This document shows positions 1 to 10,900 of a stretch of 64,000 bases of DNA, one piece after another (positions within the stretch are counted from its first letter, which is position 1; each line of letters begins with the position of its first letter). Origin of the DNA: Kribbella italica (GTDB taxonomy: Bacteria > Actinomycetota > Actinomycetes > Propionibacteriales > Kribbellaceae); assembly GCF_014205135.1 (NCBI RefSeq), contig NZ_JACHMY010000001.1:3100001-3164000 (forward strand). Direction: 5' to 3'. The position numbers and the translations under genes were made by a program. The notes under the pieces were generated by a model, which had not been told where the DNA came from, searched no databases, and worked only from the letters and a program-made list of their open reading frames with translations.

Positions 1-527
1 GCTCCTGGCGGATCTGGCGCATGTGCGTGGTGGCGTTGGAGACGTCGCCGGTGCCGGCCTCGCCCTTGGAGCGGATCATCGCCGCGCCCTCGGTGATCCG
101 GCGCAGCGCCTCGCCCAGGTTGGTCGCGCCGCAGACGAACGGAACGGTGAAGTTCCACTTGTCGATGTGGTTGGCGTAGTCGGCCGGTGTGAGCACCTCG
201 GACTCGTCGATGTAGTCGACGCCGAGACTCTGCAGCACCTGGGCCTCGACGAAGTGACCGATCCGGGCCTTGGCCATCACCGGGATCGACACGGTGCTGA
301 CGATGCTCTCGATCATGTCCGGGTCGCTCATCCGGGACACGCCGCCCTGGGCACGGATGTCGGCCGGGACCCGCTCGAGCGCCATCACCGCGACGGCGCC
401 GGCGTCCTCGGCGATCTTGGCCTGCTCGGCGGTGACGACGTCCATGATCACGCCGCCCTTGAGCATCTCCGCCATGCCACGCTTGACCTTCGCGGTACCG
501 GTCTGCGGTGCGGTCGTCTCAGTCACT
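1..527 (-). CDS. pdxS: Pyridoxal 5'-phosphate synthase lyase subunit PdxS (partial, C-terminus outside window)
   Basis: PdxS is the synthase subunit of the R5P-dependent vitamin B6 pathway. It condenses ribose 5-phosphate, glyceraldehyde 3-phosphate and ammonia from PdxT into PLP. The visible 175 codons are highly typical: GGVIMDVV near the start, [10 protein letters not shown] with the imine-forming lysine, and [18 protein letters not shown] with the second active-site lysine. The GTG start at 527 is chosen because an AGGAGG sits just upstream and the family N-terminus ([14 protein letters not shown]) follows. The gene runs off the left edge, so pdxT cannot be seen. It lies 78 bp downstream of a MocR-type regulator on the same strand. 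Confidence 0.97.
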
Positions 528-563
528 TCGGGGTCCTCCTGGTCAGAGCTGGGGTACGCCGCC

Positions 564-569
564 AGCCTA
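564..569 (-). promoter_or_regulatory. Candidate -10 element of pdxS
   Basis: On the minus strand TAGGCT lies 36 nt ahead of the pdxS GTG. The inverted repeat at 589-620 is about 20 bp further upstream, where a -35 region would fall. I see no good -35 hexamer, so this is a weak call. Confidence 0.3.
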
Positions 570-588
570 GGACCACGCACCGGGCCAG

Positions 589-620
589 GATCAGTCCACC
601 TTGAATCAGCTGGACTGATC
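589..620. repeat. Perfect 10-bp inverted repeat between mocR-like gene and pdxS
   Basis: GATCAGTCCA (589-598) and TGGACTGATC (611-620) are perfect inverted copies separated by 12 nt. The right arm covers the last codons of the regulator gene. No T-run follows on the minus strand, so an intrinsic terminator is less likely. Its place upstream of the pdxS -10 suggests an operator, possibly for the neighbouring PLP-sensing regulator. That is inference. Confidence 0.5.
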
Positions 621-1961
621 GATCGCGGCCGTCAGCCGGGCCACGACCAGCCGCAACGTCGCGGGCGGCGCGGTGAACGGGATCCGCAGGTGCCGCCGGT
701 CGGTGCCGTCCGGCGTGAACAGGTCCCCGGCCCCCAGCAGCAGCCCCTGCTCCCGCGCTGCCTCAAGCACTCGACGGGCCCGTACGTCGGTCAGCTCCAG
801 CCACAGCGTCATCCCGCCGGTCGGCGTCGCCCAGGCCACTCCGGGCACTGTCTTCAGTCCGGTCTCCAGGGCGGCCAGGTTCGCCCGGAGCCGGGTCTTG
901 CGCCGGGAGATCACCCGGTCGAGCCGGTCCAGGATCGCCAACGCCAGCAGGTCGTCCAGCGCACTGGGCGACGTCACACTCAGCTGGGCCGAGGTGTTGA
1001 TCCTCCTGCGCAGCTGGCGACCGGTCCGGACCCAGCCGACGCGCAGGCCTCCCCACACCGTCTTGCTGAGCGACCCGACGCTGACAGTGCGCGGGTACCG
1101 GCTCAGGGGGTCGGCCTGCTTGCCGCTAGCGAGCCAGAGCGGCCGCATGGTCTCGTCGCTGATCAGAGCGGCGCCGTACCGCCGGGCGATCTCCACCACC
1201 GCCGTACGCCGGTCCGCCGGAAGGCTCAGCCCGGTCGGATTGTGGTTGTCGGCCTGCAGGTAGATGACCTTGGGCTTGTGGCGCCGGCAGAGGTGGGCGA
1301 GCTGGTCGGTGTCCCAGACACCCGCAGGCCAGCCGACGACGTCCAGGCGGTGGTTGCGCAGCAGGTCGAAGGCCGCCGGGTACGTCGGGGTCTCGGTGAT
1401 CGCGACACCCGGCCCGAGGTCCAGCCCGGCCAGCGCCGCGTTCAGCCCAGCCGCCGCGCCAACGGTCAGCGTCAGCTGGCCCGGCTCAGTCGGAACTCCT
1501 TCGGAGGTCAGCCGCGCGGCCAACGCCGTACGCAACTCCAGCGACCCTCCAGACGGCGGTCCGTCCCCGCCCATCGCCTGCGGCAGCCCCTCCGCCACGA
1601 TCTGCGCCGCCACCTCGGCGACATCGTGCGGCGCCGCGGTCGTAGCGAACCGTAGATCCAGCAACGGCTGGTCCCCCGGCGTCACCGTCGACACCGGAGC
1701 GATCGGATCGAGCAGCCGGTCCAGCGGCCGCACATGCGTCCCGGACCCCCGCCTGGTCTCCAGTACGCCGTCCGCCCGCAACTGGTCGAGCGCCCTGACC
1801 ACCGTCACCCGGCTCACCCCGAGTCGCTCCGCCAGCACCCGCTCCGACGGCAGCCGCGACCCGATCGACAGGTCGCCCCGCTCGATCCGCCGCAGCACCA
1901 GCGCCTCGACCTGCTCGGTCCGGTTCCCGTCCGCCGGGTCCAGATCACTCCCCCGCCACAT
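606..1961 (-). CDS. MocR/PdxR-like GntR-family transcriptional regulator with aminotransferase domain
   Basis: 451 aa. Residues about 12-80 form a GntR winged helix ([18 protein letters not shown], then RGSGTHV). Residues about 100-450 form a fold-type I aminotransferase domain with DNHNPTG and the PLP-lysine motif SLSKTVWGG. Such MocR proteins sense PLP or amino-acid aldimines. PdxR in corynebacteria activates pdxST and lies next to it, but divergently, whereas here the regulator is directly upstream of pdxS on the same strand. Control of pdxS is therefore a reasonable but unproven inference. No clear Shine-Dalgarno precedes the ATG at 1961, so the exact start is uncertain. Confidence 0.88.
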   Translation of the reverse strand: MWRGSDLDPADGNRTEQVEALVLRRIERGDLSIGSRLPSERVLAERLGVSRVTVVRALDQLRADGVLETRRGSGTHVRPLDRLLDPIAPVSTVTPGDQPLLDLRFATTAAPHDVAEVAAQIVAEGLPQAMGGDGPPSGGSLELRTALAARLTSEGVPTEPGQLTLTVGAAAGLNAALAGLDLGPGVAITETPTYPAAFDLLRNHRLDVVGWPAGVWDTDQLAHLCRRHKPKVIYLQADNHNPTGLSLPADRRTAVVEIARRYGAALISDETMRPLWLASGKQADPLSRYPRTVSVGSLSKTVWGGLRVGWVRTGRQLRRRINTSAQLSVTSPSALDDLLALAILDRLDRVISRRKTRLRANLAALETGLKTVPGVAWATPTGGMTLWLELTDVRARRVLEAAREQGLLLGAGDLFTPDGTDRRHLRIPFTAPPATLRLVVARLTAAIDQSS

Positions 1962-2018
1962 GAGTCCAGTCTCCCACCACTGGCCTCATCCCACGCCGCC
2001 CCGCCTCGCCTCCTCCAA

Positions 2019-2075
2019 CTTTGTGCACCCACCAGCCACGAAATCGCCCTCCCGGTGGCTGGTGGGTGCACAAAG
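2019..2075. repeat. Perfect 21-bp inverted repeat in divergent intergenic region
   Basis: Arms at 2019-2039 and 2055-2075 are exact reverse complements around a 15-nt spacer. Each arm begins or ends with CTTTGTGCAC/GTGCACAAAG and also contains CCACCAGCCAC. It lies between the start of the MocR-like gene (minus) and the secreted protein at 2182 (plus), so both flanking genes are transcribed away from it and it is not a simple terminator. It could be a regulator-binding site, a structured leader or a mobile-element relic. Confidence 0.7.
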
Positions 2076-2088
2076 ACGCATGAACCGT

Positions 2089-2121
2089 CTCTCATCGAGT
2101 CTTCATCGGCCTCTCATGCCC
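2089..2121 (+). promoter_or_regulatory. Three tandem 11-bp direct repeats (YCTYCAT units), candidate OmpR-type response-regulator site
   Basis: CTCTCATCGAG, TCTTCATCGGC and CTCTCATGCCC follow one another with an exact 11-bp period, 61-93 bp upstream of the ATG at 2182. OmpR/PhoB-family regulators bind 11-bp direct repeats, and an OmpR-type regulator gene lies about 80 bp beyond the 3' end of the secreted gene. Related CTCAT half sites occur at 13661-13696 upstream of the giant secreted protein. Confidence 0.45.
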
Positions 2122-2181
2122 GGGGCGGACAGTGATCAGCAAGCCGGCCGCCAGGGCCGGCCGATCCCCGGAGGACATCCC

Positions 2182-2685
2182 ATGAAGCGCTCCATCATCG
2201 TCGCCGGAGCCGGCGCGCTGGCGCTCGCCGGCGGCGTACTGACCGCCCCCGCGGCGTACGCCGAAGAGCGGGTCTGCCGCGGCACGCTCGGCGCCGTCAC
2301 CGTCGACAACGTGCGCGTCCCCACCGGCGCCACCTGCACGCTGAACCGGACCACGGTCAAGGGCACCGTCAAGGTCGAGCGGAACGCCAAGCTGAGCACG
2401 TCGGCGGCCCGGATCAACGGCAACGTCCAGACCGAGGGCCACGCCCACGTCTACCTGTACGCCTCCACGATCGGCGGCAGCGTCCAGCTCAAGCAGGGCC
2501 GGACGGCGGCGCTGCGCTCCAACCAGGTCAAGGGCGACGTGCAGTCGTTCACCAACCGGGGCGCCCAGAACTTCACCGCGAACCGGGTCAACGGCAACCT
2601 GCAGTGCAAGTCCAACGTCCCCGCGCCGACCGGGTCGGGCAACGTTGTCGGCGGCAACAAGCAGGACCAGTGCCGCCGGCTCTGA
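2182..2685 (+). CDS. Small secreted beta-solenoid-like protein
   Basis: 167 aa. Residues 1-28 are a Sec signal peptide (MKRSIIVAGAGALALAGGVL, cleavage after TAPAAYA). The mature part is a run of short rungs of the type VKGTVKVE, INGNVQTE, IGGSVQLK, VKGDVQSF and VNGNLQCK, spaced about 18-25 residues, as expected of a small right-handed beta-solenoid. It has four cysteines. The ATG is preceded by GGAGG. No enzyme motif is visible and the function is unknown. It is convergent with the two-component genes at 2766-4864 and carries direct repeats upstream that their regulator may bind. Confidence 0.75.
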   Translation: MKRSIIVAGAGALALAGGVLTAPAAYAEERVCRGTLGAVTVDNVRVPTGATCTLNRTTVKGTVKVERNAKLSTSAARINGNVQTEGHAHVYLYASTIGGSVQLKQGRTAALRSNQVKGDVQSFTNRGAQNFTANRVNGNLQCKSNVPAPTGSGNVVGGNKQDQCRRL

Positions 2686-2765
2686 CCCCGGTGAGCACCT
2701 GACCTCCAACCCCCCGGAGGGAGCGGTGCGCGGCGCGGACCGGCCAGGAACAGGGCGCCCCTGCC

Positions 2766-3422
2766 CTAGACCAGCCGGTACCCGGCGCCGCGCACCGTCT
2801 CGAACCGGTCCACCCCCAGCTTGCGGCGCAGGTACCGGACGTAGACGTCGACGACGTTCGAGGTCGGGTCGAACTCGAACCCCCAGACCCGGCTGAGCAG
2901 CATCTCGCGTGACAGCACCTGCCCGGCGTTGCGCAGGAACACCTCCACCAGCACGAACTCCCGCGCGGTCAGCGGCACCATCCGCCCGTCCACCACGGCG
3001 CACCGCGACCGCAGGTCGAGCGCCAGCGACCCGCGCCGCAGGATGGCCGGCTCGGCCCCGCGGTCGTCGCGCAGCCGCAGCCGAATCCGCGCCAGCAGTT
3101 CCTCGAACCGGAACGGCTTCGACAGGTAGTCGTCGGCGCCACCTTCCAGCCCGGCCACGGTGTCTTGCACCGAGCTGCGCGCGGTCAGGATCACCACCGG
3201 CATCGCGCTGCCCGCCGTCCGCAGCCGGCCGAGCACGGTGAACCCGTCCAGCTCCGGCAGCCCGAGGTCGAGCAGCATCAGGTCGAACTCACCGGTCAGC
3301 CCGTGGTCCAGCGCCGTCCGGCCGTCGCTGACGACGGTCGGCGTGAACCCGTTGGCCCGCAGGCCCTTGGCGACGAACGACGCGATCCGCTCCTCGTCCT
3401 CGGCGATCAGCACCCGGTTCAC
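2766..3422 (-). CDS. OmpR/PhoB-family response regulator
   Basis: 218 aa, starting with GTG at 3422 (NRVLIAEDEERI). The receiver domain covers about residues 1-115, with the phospho-acceptor aspartate in LMLLDLGLPE, the conserved threonine in VILTARS and the lysine in YLSKPFRFEEL. The C-terminal winged helix (about 125-216) has LTAREFVLVEVFL and VYVRYLRRKLG. The start overlaps the stop of the upstream sensor kinase by 4 bp (GTGA, 3419-3422), so the two are translationally coupled. It follows the giant secreted gene on the same strand and may control both flanking secreted proteins. Confidence 0.95.
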   Translation of the reverse strand: MNRVLIAEDEERIASFVAKGLRANGFTPTVVSDGRTALDHGLTGEFDLMLLDLGLPELDGFTVLGRLRTAGSAMPVVILTARSSVQDTVAGLEGGADDYLSKPFRFEELLARIRLRLRDDRGAEPAILRRGSLALDLRSRCAVVDGRMVPLTAREFVLVEVFLRNAGQVLSREMLLSRVWGFEFDPTSNVVDVYVRYLRRKLGVDRFETVRGAGYRLV

Positions 3423-4864
3423 AGCACCACCTCCTCCCGCGGTACGGCGGTCGCCGGCACGGGCGCGACCGCCTGCGGGATCAGCAGCACGAACGTCGCC
3501 CCACCGCCCGGCGTCGGCTCCAGCCGGGCCGAGCCGCCGTGGGCTTCCGCGATCGCGCGGACGATCGCGAGCCCCAGCCCCGAACCCTCCGCGCGCCCGG
3601 CACCGCGCTCGAACCGGCGAAAGATCCGTTCGGCATCGCCGGGCGCGACCCCCGGCCCGCTGTCCCGCACCCAGAGCCGGACCATCCGCCCGTCCGCGGC
3701 CGAACCGATCAGCACCCGATCGCCCGGCCTCGTGAACTTCACCGCGTTCTCCGCGAGCTGGACGAGCGCCTGCGTCAGCCGCTGCGCGTCGGCGACTGCC
3801 CACGCGTCGGCCCGGCGGTCGATCCGCCAGCGGCGGTCCCCCAGCGCCCGGACCTTGTCGAGCACGTGGTCGGTCAGCAGGCCGATGTCCACGAGGTCGG
3901 TCCGCAGGAAGTCCGGCCGTTCCGCCTTCGCCAGCACGATCAGGTCCTCCACCGACCGGCTCATCCGGTCCAGCTCGTCGAGCAGCAGGCCGCGGACCTC
4001 GGCGGTCTCCTCGGCGTCCGCGGTGTTCAGCACCTCGAGATGCCCGCGGACGATCGTGATCGGCGTCCGCAGCTCGTGCCCGACCTCGTCGAGGAACCGG
4101 CGCTGGGTCGCGAACGCCTCCTCCAGCCGGTCCAGCATCGCGTTGAAGGTCCGGGCCAGCGACGACACATCGTCATTGCCTGGAGCAACTATCCGGCGGG
4201 ACAGGTCGGTCTCGCCGATCTGCTGCGCGGCCTGCCGGACGTCGCGGATCGGCCGCAGCAACCGTCCGGCCGCCAGCCAGCCGACCACCGCGATCACCGC
4301 CAGTGCGGCGACCGCGACGGCCGAGTAGATCTGGAAAACCTCGGTCAGCTCGGCCATCTCCGGACCGGTGAAGTACACCACCACGAACGTCCCGCGCTCG
4401 GTCGAGAGCGTGATCGGCACGGTCGAGTACCGGACCGGCCCGCTGGCGGACTCGTAGGCGCCCGACAACGGTTGCCGCGAGGCGGTGACCAGGTCGCGGA
4501 AGACCGGGTCGTCGTGCAGCGCCACCGTCCCGCCGGACGGCGACAACGTCTCGTCCTGCAGGTACGCGACCAGCGTCTGGTGGTGGTCGGCAACGTTCCG
4601 CCGCAGCGCCACCTCGAACAGCCGCTCCAGCGTGGTGAACTGCCCGCCGTCGCGTGGATCCACCGCCGACCGCCGGAACTCGGCGAACTCGGAGACCTCC
4701 TGCGCCAGCGCCTGCTCGATCCGTACGTCGATCCGCTCCCGCTCCAGCACGTACGCCGTACCGGCCGCGCCCGCCATGCCGAGCGCCGCGAGCAGCAGCA
4801 CCCAGGCCAGGATCCGCGCCCGGACCGACCGGGTCAGATCCGAGAACCGTCCGATCCCCGTCAT
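3419..4864 (-). CDS. HAMP-domain sensor histidine kinase
   Basis: 481 aa. TM1 lies at about 17-39, an extracytoplasmic sensor at 40-177, and TM2 at 178-200 followed by HAMP (RLLRPIRDVRQAAQQIGETD). The HisKA box FLDEVGHELRTPITIVRGH puts the phospho-histidine near residue 264. The ATPase domain has N-box AENAVKF and G-box GSGLGLAIVRAIAEAHGG. It partners the response regulator whose GTG overlaps its TGA. The signal sensed is unknown. The ATG at 4864 has only a very close AGG, so an upstream GTG at 4870 is possible. Confidence 0.94.
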   Translation of the reverse strand: MTGIGRFSDLTRSVRARILAWVLLLAALGMAGAAGTAYVLERERIDVRIEQALAQEVSEFAEFRRSAVDPRDGGQFTTLERLFEVALRRNVADHHQTLVAYLQDETLSPSGGTVALHDDPVFRDLVTASRQPLSGAYESASGPVRYSTVPITLSTERGTFVVVYFTGPEMAELTEVFQIYSAVAVAALAVIAVVGWLAAGRLLRPIRDVRQAAQQIGETDLSRRIVAPGNDDVSSLARTFNAMLDRLEEAFATQRRFLDEVGHELRTPITIVRGHLEVLNTADAEETAEVRGLLLDELDRMSRSVEDLIVLAKAERPDFLRTDLVDIGLLTDHVLDKVRALGDRRWRIDRRADAWAVADAQRLTQALVQLAENAVKFTRPGDRVLIGSAADGRMVRLWVRDSGPGVAPGDAERIFRRFERGAGRAEGSGLGLAIVRAIAEAHGGSARLEPTPGGGATFVLLIPQAVAPVPATAVPREEVVL

Positions 4865-4908
4865 CCCTCACCGTCACCTGATCACTGTGCGTAGTCCATC
4901 TCGGAGCG

Positions 4909-4952
4909 GTCACCGGCCGGCGAACAGTCCGTGAACTACGCCGGCCGGTGAC
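4909..4952 (-). terminator. Perfect 14-bp hairpin after the giant secreted gene
   Basis: Arms 4909-4922 and 4939-4952 (GTCACCGGCCGGCG and its complement) pair perfectly around 16 nt. The hairpin starts 6 bp past the stop of the giant gene and lies before the kinase start at 4864. There is no U-tract, which is common for actinobacterial terminators. It may separate or attenuate transcription between the two. Confidence 0.6.
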
Positions 4953-4958
4953 GGCCCG

Positions 4959-7900
4959 TCAGCCGAAGGTGATCACCAACCTGGGTGGGTTGTCGGTGCC
5001 CTTCTCGCGGCTGTGGAAGGCCTGGTCCAGCCCGCCGCCGTTCTCCGCGCTGTCGCGGATCAGGAAGCCGTGGTTGGACCCGGCGTACATGCTCTGCAGC
5101 TGCGGCACCACGCCCCACTCGACGTACCGGTTGGTGTTCGGCGAGGTGGCCGCGGCCGCTGTCCCGGTGGTGGCCGGCTGGTTGCTCCAGGTCACGTTCG
5201 GCTCGGTCCAGGGGCCGTTCAGCCGGAGCGCGTGCAGCGTGCGCCCGGCCTTGTACGACGACGCGTACAGCCGCAGCTTGGCGTCGGTGATCTCGCACCC
5301 GGCGGGTACGGCCGGCAGGTTGAACCGGACCGCGGCGCGGGCGTTCGCCCCGGACTTCGTGTCGACCTTCAGCACCGAGTCCGTGCCGTAGTTCTGCCCG
5401 CCCGAACTCTGCAGCAGCCAGCTGTCACCCGCCGCGCCGACCGTCACCGTGCCCGGCGTACAGACCGGTGGTGGGGTGGTGACCGTCCAGCCGTGGACGG
5501 CCGGTGTGGTGTCCACGAGACCGTCCGCGGCGGCGTACACATGGAAGGTGTGACTACCCAGCGCGAGCGCGTTCACCGTGACCGGCGAGGTGCAGGCCGC
5601 GAAGTCCGCGCCGTCCAGGGAGCACGTGAACGTGGACCCCGGCCGGTTCGAGCTGAACACGAACGTCGCCGTCGTACTGGGAGTGGTCGCGGCCGGCCCG
5701 GAGGTGATGGTCGTCTCCGGTGCCACCACGACCGTCCAGTTGCGGGCGACCGCGACGGCTTCGGTGTTGCCGGACAGGTCGGTGGCACGGACCCGCAACT
5801 GGTGCGGACCGGGCTCCAGGCCCTGGATCTGGTACGGCGACTCGCAGGTCTCGAAGGCAGCGTTGTCCAGCGAGCACTCGAACGTCGCGTACGGGTCGTT
5901 CGCGGCGAAGGTGAGCGTCACCTCGGTCGCGGTGGTCGTTGCCGGCGGCCCCGACGCGAACGCCGTCAGCGGTGCGACGGTGTCCCCGGTGAAGGTCCAG
6001 GTGTGCCGGACCGGGGTCGGGTCGACGTTGTCCTCGACGTCCAGGGCCCTGATGTCGACCGTGTGCTGGCCGATCGACAGCGGGTCGGGCAGGTCGGGGT
6101 TGGGATAGGTGTACGGGCTGGTGCACTCGGCGAAGTCCGCCTCGTTGTCGCTGTCCAGCCGGCACTCGAAGGTCAGCCCCTGCGGCGACGTGACGTTGTC
6201 GCTGCCGGTGAAGACGAAGGTCGACGTACCGCTCGGACTGGCCGGGCCGCTGGTGAGCACCGTCTGCGGAGCGACGGTGTCGACCGGTGGGTCGACCTGC
6301 CACTCGTGCACACCCATCTCGTCCGGCCCGGAGACGATCCCGTCGAGGTCGGTCGCCTGGATCCGCAGCGAGTGGTCACCGACCGCGAGGTCGTCGTACG
6401 AGACCGGCGAGGTGCACTCGGTGAACGGCGCCAGGTCGAGCGAGCACTCGTACTTCGTCACCTGCTCGTTCGCGATGAAGGTCACCGTCGCGGTGGTGTC
6501 CGTGGTCGGGTCGGCCGGGCCGGACTGGATGGTGACGACCGGCGGGCCGGTCCTGGTCCAGCTGTGTACGGCCGGGCTGGCGTCGACGTTGCCCTCCGGG
6601 TCAACTGCTCGAACCTGGAACTCGTGGGCGCCGTACGCGACCTCCGGGTACTCCCGTGGTGACGTGCACGCCGTGAAGGCCGCGCCGTCCAGCGAGCACT
6701 GGAAGGTGGTGTCCGGCTCGTTGCTGCTGAAGGTGAACAGCGCCTCCTCCAGCGGCGTCTGAGCAGCCGGCCCGGACAGCACGGTCGTGTCCGGCGGTAC
6801 GCCGGGCGGCGGCAGGTCGATCACCCAGACGTAGCTGGCCGGGGTCGGATCGACCTTGTCGGCGAGGTCGACGGCCCGCACCTGGAAGGTGTGCGTGCCC
6901 GGCGCCAGGCCGGAGTACAGCCGCGGGTTCTCGCAGTCGGTGAAGGCCGCGGTGTCGATGCGGCACTCGAAGGACAGCTCCGCCAGCGGCGTGTTGTCGT
7001 CGATCCCGGTGAAGAGGAACGCGGCCGAGCGGCTGCCGCTCGGGTTGGCCGGGAACTCCAGCAGCTCGGTGTTCGGTGGCGAGACCTCCGGCGGAACCGG
7101 CGGCCCGCCGTTGCACTCGACGTTGTAGCACTGGGCGAGCTCGGTGTTGCCGACGGCGCGGTTGTTGCCGCCGTCCATGGTGCCGATCTCGGCGTGGATG
7201 CCCCAGCCGTCGTTGTTGTTCGCACTGTTGGCCGTGACCGTGTGGCCGGCCTTGGTCACCGCGATGCCGTCGCCGGAGTTGTCGTCAGCGGTGTTGCGGT
7301 CGAGCAGGTTGCCCGGCAGCGTGGACCCGGCCAGGACGTCGGCCTCGACCGCGATCCCCTCGGAGTCGTTGGCGGTGGCGTTGTTGCCCACCACCACGTT
7401 GCCCAGCGACGACGCGCCGATCGCGATCCCGGTGTCGGAGTTCTCGCTGGCGTTGTTCTGCTCGATCCGGTTGGTGCCGGACTCCTGCAGGTCGACGCCG
7501 CCGCCGTTGAAGCGCAGGTCGTTGCCGCGGACCACGGTGTCGTCGGCCTGCTCGAGCGCGACCGCCGCCTTGTCCATCTGGTTCGCGATGTTCGCGATCA
7601 CCTGGTTGTCGTCGGAGTCGACCAGCTCGATGCCGGTCTCACCGTCGCGCAGCGTGTTGCCCTCCAGCCGGTTGGCGTTCGAGCCGGCCTGGACCAGGAC
7701 GGCGCTCTTGGCGCTGCCGGTGAGCGAGTTGCTCACCACCGTGTTGTTGCCAGAGGCATCGAGCAGCAGACCGCCCTCACCCGATCCGGTGACGGTGTTG
7801 CTCTCCAGCGTGTTGCCGCTGGAGGCGAGCACGCGCAGACCTTCCCGGGTGCTGCCGCCGATCGTGTTGCGCAGAACCGACGCGCCCTGGGTCCCGCCCT

Positions 7901-10900
7901 CGAGGCTGACCCCGGCGCCGTTGCCGGTCAGCGTGTTCTCCCGGACGACATTGCCGTTGCTGCCGTCGTCCGCGTTGACGAGCTGGATCCCGGTCTCCTG
8001 GTTGAGCCGGACGGTCAGTTCGTCGACGATCCCGAGCGCCGTACCGGCGGTGAGCTGGACACCGTGGTCGAACTCCTGCACGGTCCCGCCGGTGATCGTC
8101 ACCCCGTCGAAGCCGGGGTTGCGGATGCCGGCGCCCTGCCCGCTGCCGTCGACGACCGAGCCGTCCAGGTCGACGGTGATGTTGGCCGCCCCGACCACCA
8201 GCCCGTCGTTCGGGCAGTTGGTCAGGTCGTTGACGATCAGGCTGCTCTGCGTCAGGACCTGCCCGCAGGTCGCGGTGACCGGCACCGGCGCCGCGCTCAC
8301 CGTCCACCCGTACGCCGCCGGGCTCGCGTCGGTGTTGCCCGCGGCATCGGTCGCCCGGACCCGGAAGGTGTGGTCACCGACCGGTACGGCGGTCAGCGTG
8401 TGCGGCGACGTACAGGTCGTGTACGCCGCGCCGTCCAACGCGCAGGTGAACGTCGAGCCGGCCTCGGTGGAGGTAAACGCGAACGTCGCGCTCGTCGCCA
8501 CGGTGGTCGGGTCCGGACCGCTGCTGATCAGCGTGTCCGGCGCGGTCGTGTCGGCCGGCGCCTCCCCGATCGTCCAGATCCGGGTCGCGGGCGTCGGGTC
8601 GACGTTGCCGGCCAGGTCGATCGCGCGGATCTCGACGGTGTGCTGGCCGAGCGCCAGACCGGTGTACGTCTTCGGGCTGGTGCAGGCCGCGTACGCGCCG
8701 GAGTCGAGCTTGCACTCGTACCGCAGGTTCGGGCCCGGCGTCAGGTTGTCGCTGCCCCGGAAGCCGAACGTCGCGGTCGTGCTCGTCCCGTTGAGCTCCG
8801 GCCCGGTGTGGATGGTCGTGCTCGGCGGCTTGGTGTCGGGCCCGGGCGGAGCCGGTACGACGGTCCAGGTGTAGCTCGCCGGGCTCAGGTCGGGGTTGTC
8901 CGACGGGTCGATCGCGCGCACCTCGAAGGTGTGCTCACCAGCGGGCAGGAAGCCGAAGCTGGTGGGCGTCGGGCAGTCGGCCCAGGTCTCGCTCCCGGCC
9001 GGAGCGTCTAGCCGGCACTCGAACCGCAGCGCACCCGCCGGAGCCAGGTTGTCGGTCCCGGTGAAGGTGAACGTCGCGGTCGCCATGCTGCTGCTCGGGT
9101 CGGCCGGACGCGTGCTGATCGTGGTGTCCGGAGCGGTCGTGTCCGGCAGCTCCGGCGGGACCGGCGTACCGGGCAGGCAGACCACGCCGGCGCACTGCTC
9201 CACCTGACCGTTGCCATTGGCAAGGTTTCCCCCGCCGTCGACCGTCGGTTCGGCGGCGTCGATGCCCCAGGCGGCGTTGTTGTGCGAACGGTTGCCGGTC
9301 AGCGTGTGCCCGGCGGCCGAGGCCAGGCCGTCGCCCAGGTTGCTGTGCGTGGTGTTGCCGCGGACCAGGCTCCCGGCCGCCGGGTCGCCGTTGGCGTCGA
9401 GTGCCTCGCCGAGCAGCACGATGCCGTCGGCGCTGGTCGCGGTGGCGAGGTTGTCGAGGATCCGGTTGCGGAACGAGTCGTGGCCGACGGTGATCCCGTT
9501 GCCCGACGTACGGCTCGCGTTGTTGGCCTCGATCAGGTTGTCGGACGAGGCGTCGAGCTCGACCCCGGACGGGTTGAACCGGACGTCGTTGCCGCGGACC
9601 ACCGACGCGCTCGCGCCGGACAGGCTCACACCGCTGTCCGAGGCCAGGTACGCCGCGTTGTCCAGGACCTGGTTGCCGTCGGACTCCTCGATCGCGACCC
9701 CGGCGTCCCCGGTCCGGCTGAAGGTGCTGTCCTGGACGCGGTTACGGTGCGCGCCCTCGGTGATCAGGATGCCGGCGTCCCCGGTGTCGGAGAGCGCGTT
9801 GTCCACCAGCACGTTGCCGGTCGACGACTGCACGAGAATGCCGCCGTCGCTGCTCAGCAGCGGGTCCTCGGTGACCCCGCTGATCCGGTTGTCCGCGATC
9901 CGGTGCCCACCGCCCGACCACGCGTGGATCGCGGTGGCGAGGTTGCCGGTCAGCGTGTTGTTCTCGACGACGCTGTGCTCGCTGCCGTTGACCAGCGCGA
10001 TGCCGATCTCGTTGCCGGTCAGCGTGTTGCCGAGCACCTTGTTGCCGTTGCGGCCGTCGTCGGCGTCGGACAGCTCGATCCCGGCCGTCGCGTTGCCGCG
10101 CAGGGTCAGCCCCTGGACGGTCCCGAAGCGGGAGCCGGCCATCAGCTGGACGCCGTACCCGAACTCGGTGATCGTGCCGTTGCGGACCACCACTCCGGCG
10201 TACCCGACGTTGCGGACGCCGGCCGGGAGACCGCCCTCCGGAAGCTCGATCGGCGAGCCGGGCTGGTCCGGGAAGTAGCCCGGGCCGTCGACGGTGTGGC
10301 CGTTCAGGTCGACCTCGATGTTCGGCGCGCCGATGATCAGGCCGTCCAGCGGGCAATCGGTCAGGTCGTTGAGCAGCCTCGTGCTCTGGGTCAGCACCTG
10401 ACCGCAGCTCACCGTCGCCGGCTCAGGGACGGCCGGTGGTGGCGGTGGCGGCGTACCGGGTCCGCCGAAGCGCAGGACGAGCTGCGGCAGCGTCGGCGGC
10501 GCGGCCGGGTCCTGGTCGGCCTGGCGACTCGTGAAGCTCTGCTCGGCGCCGGGGTCCTCGGCCTCCTCCGCGGTGTCGCGGATCAGGAAGCCGTGGTTCG
10601 GCCCGCCCGCGAGCATCGCGGTGACCTGGCTGGTCAGGTTCCACTCACGGAAGCCGGACCCGGAGGACGCGTCGACCGCCGTACCGGTTGTCATCGGCTG
10701 GGTGTTCCAGGTGACAGCGGTCTCGTTCCACGCCGCGGCGATCGGAACGGCGGCCAGCGTGCGGCCCGGATCACCGCTCTCGGAGTGCAGGCGCAGCGTC
10801 GCCGAGGTCAGCTCGCAGCCGCTCGGCAGTGCACCAGGCGATCCGAAGCGGACCAGGGCACGGGCGTCGGCACCTGGGCTGCTGGATCTGACGGTGAGGT

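Noticed and set aside
2092..3003. 303-aa minus-strand ORF across the small secreted gene
   Set aside because: It spans the intergenic gap and overlaps the response regulator in another frame. The plus-strand gene has a signal peptide, ribosome site and solenoid pattern.
3539..4894. 451-aa plus-strand ORF opposite the sensor kinase gene
   Set aside because: It is a shadow of the kinase reading frame in high-GC DNA. It has no family-like sequence, and the minus-strand frame shows every kinase motif.
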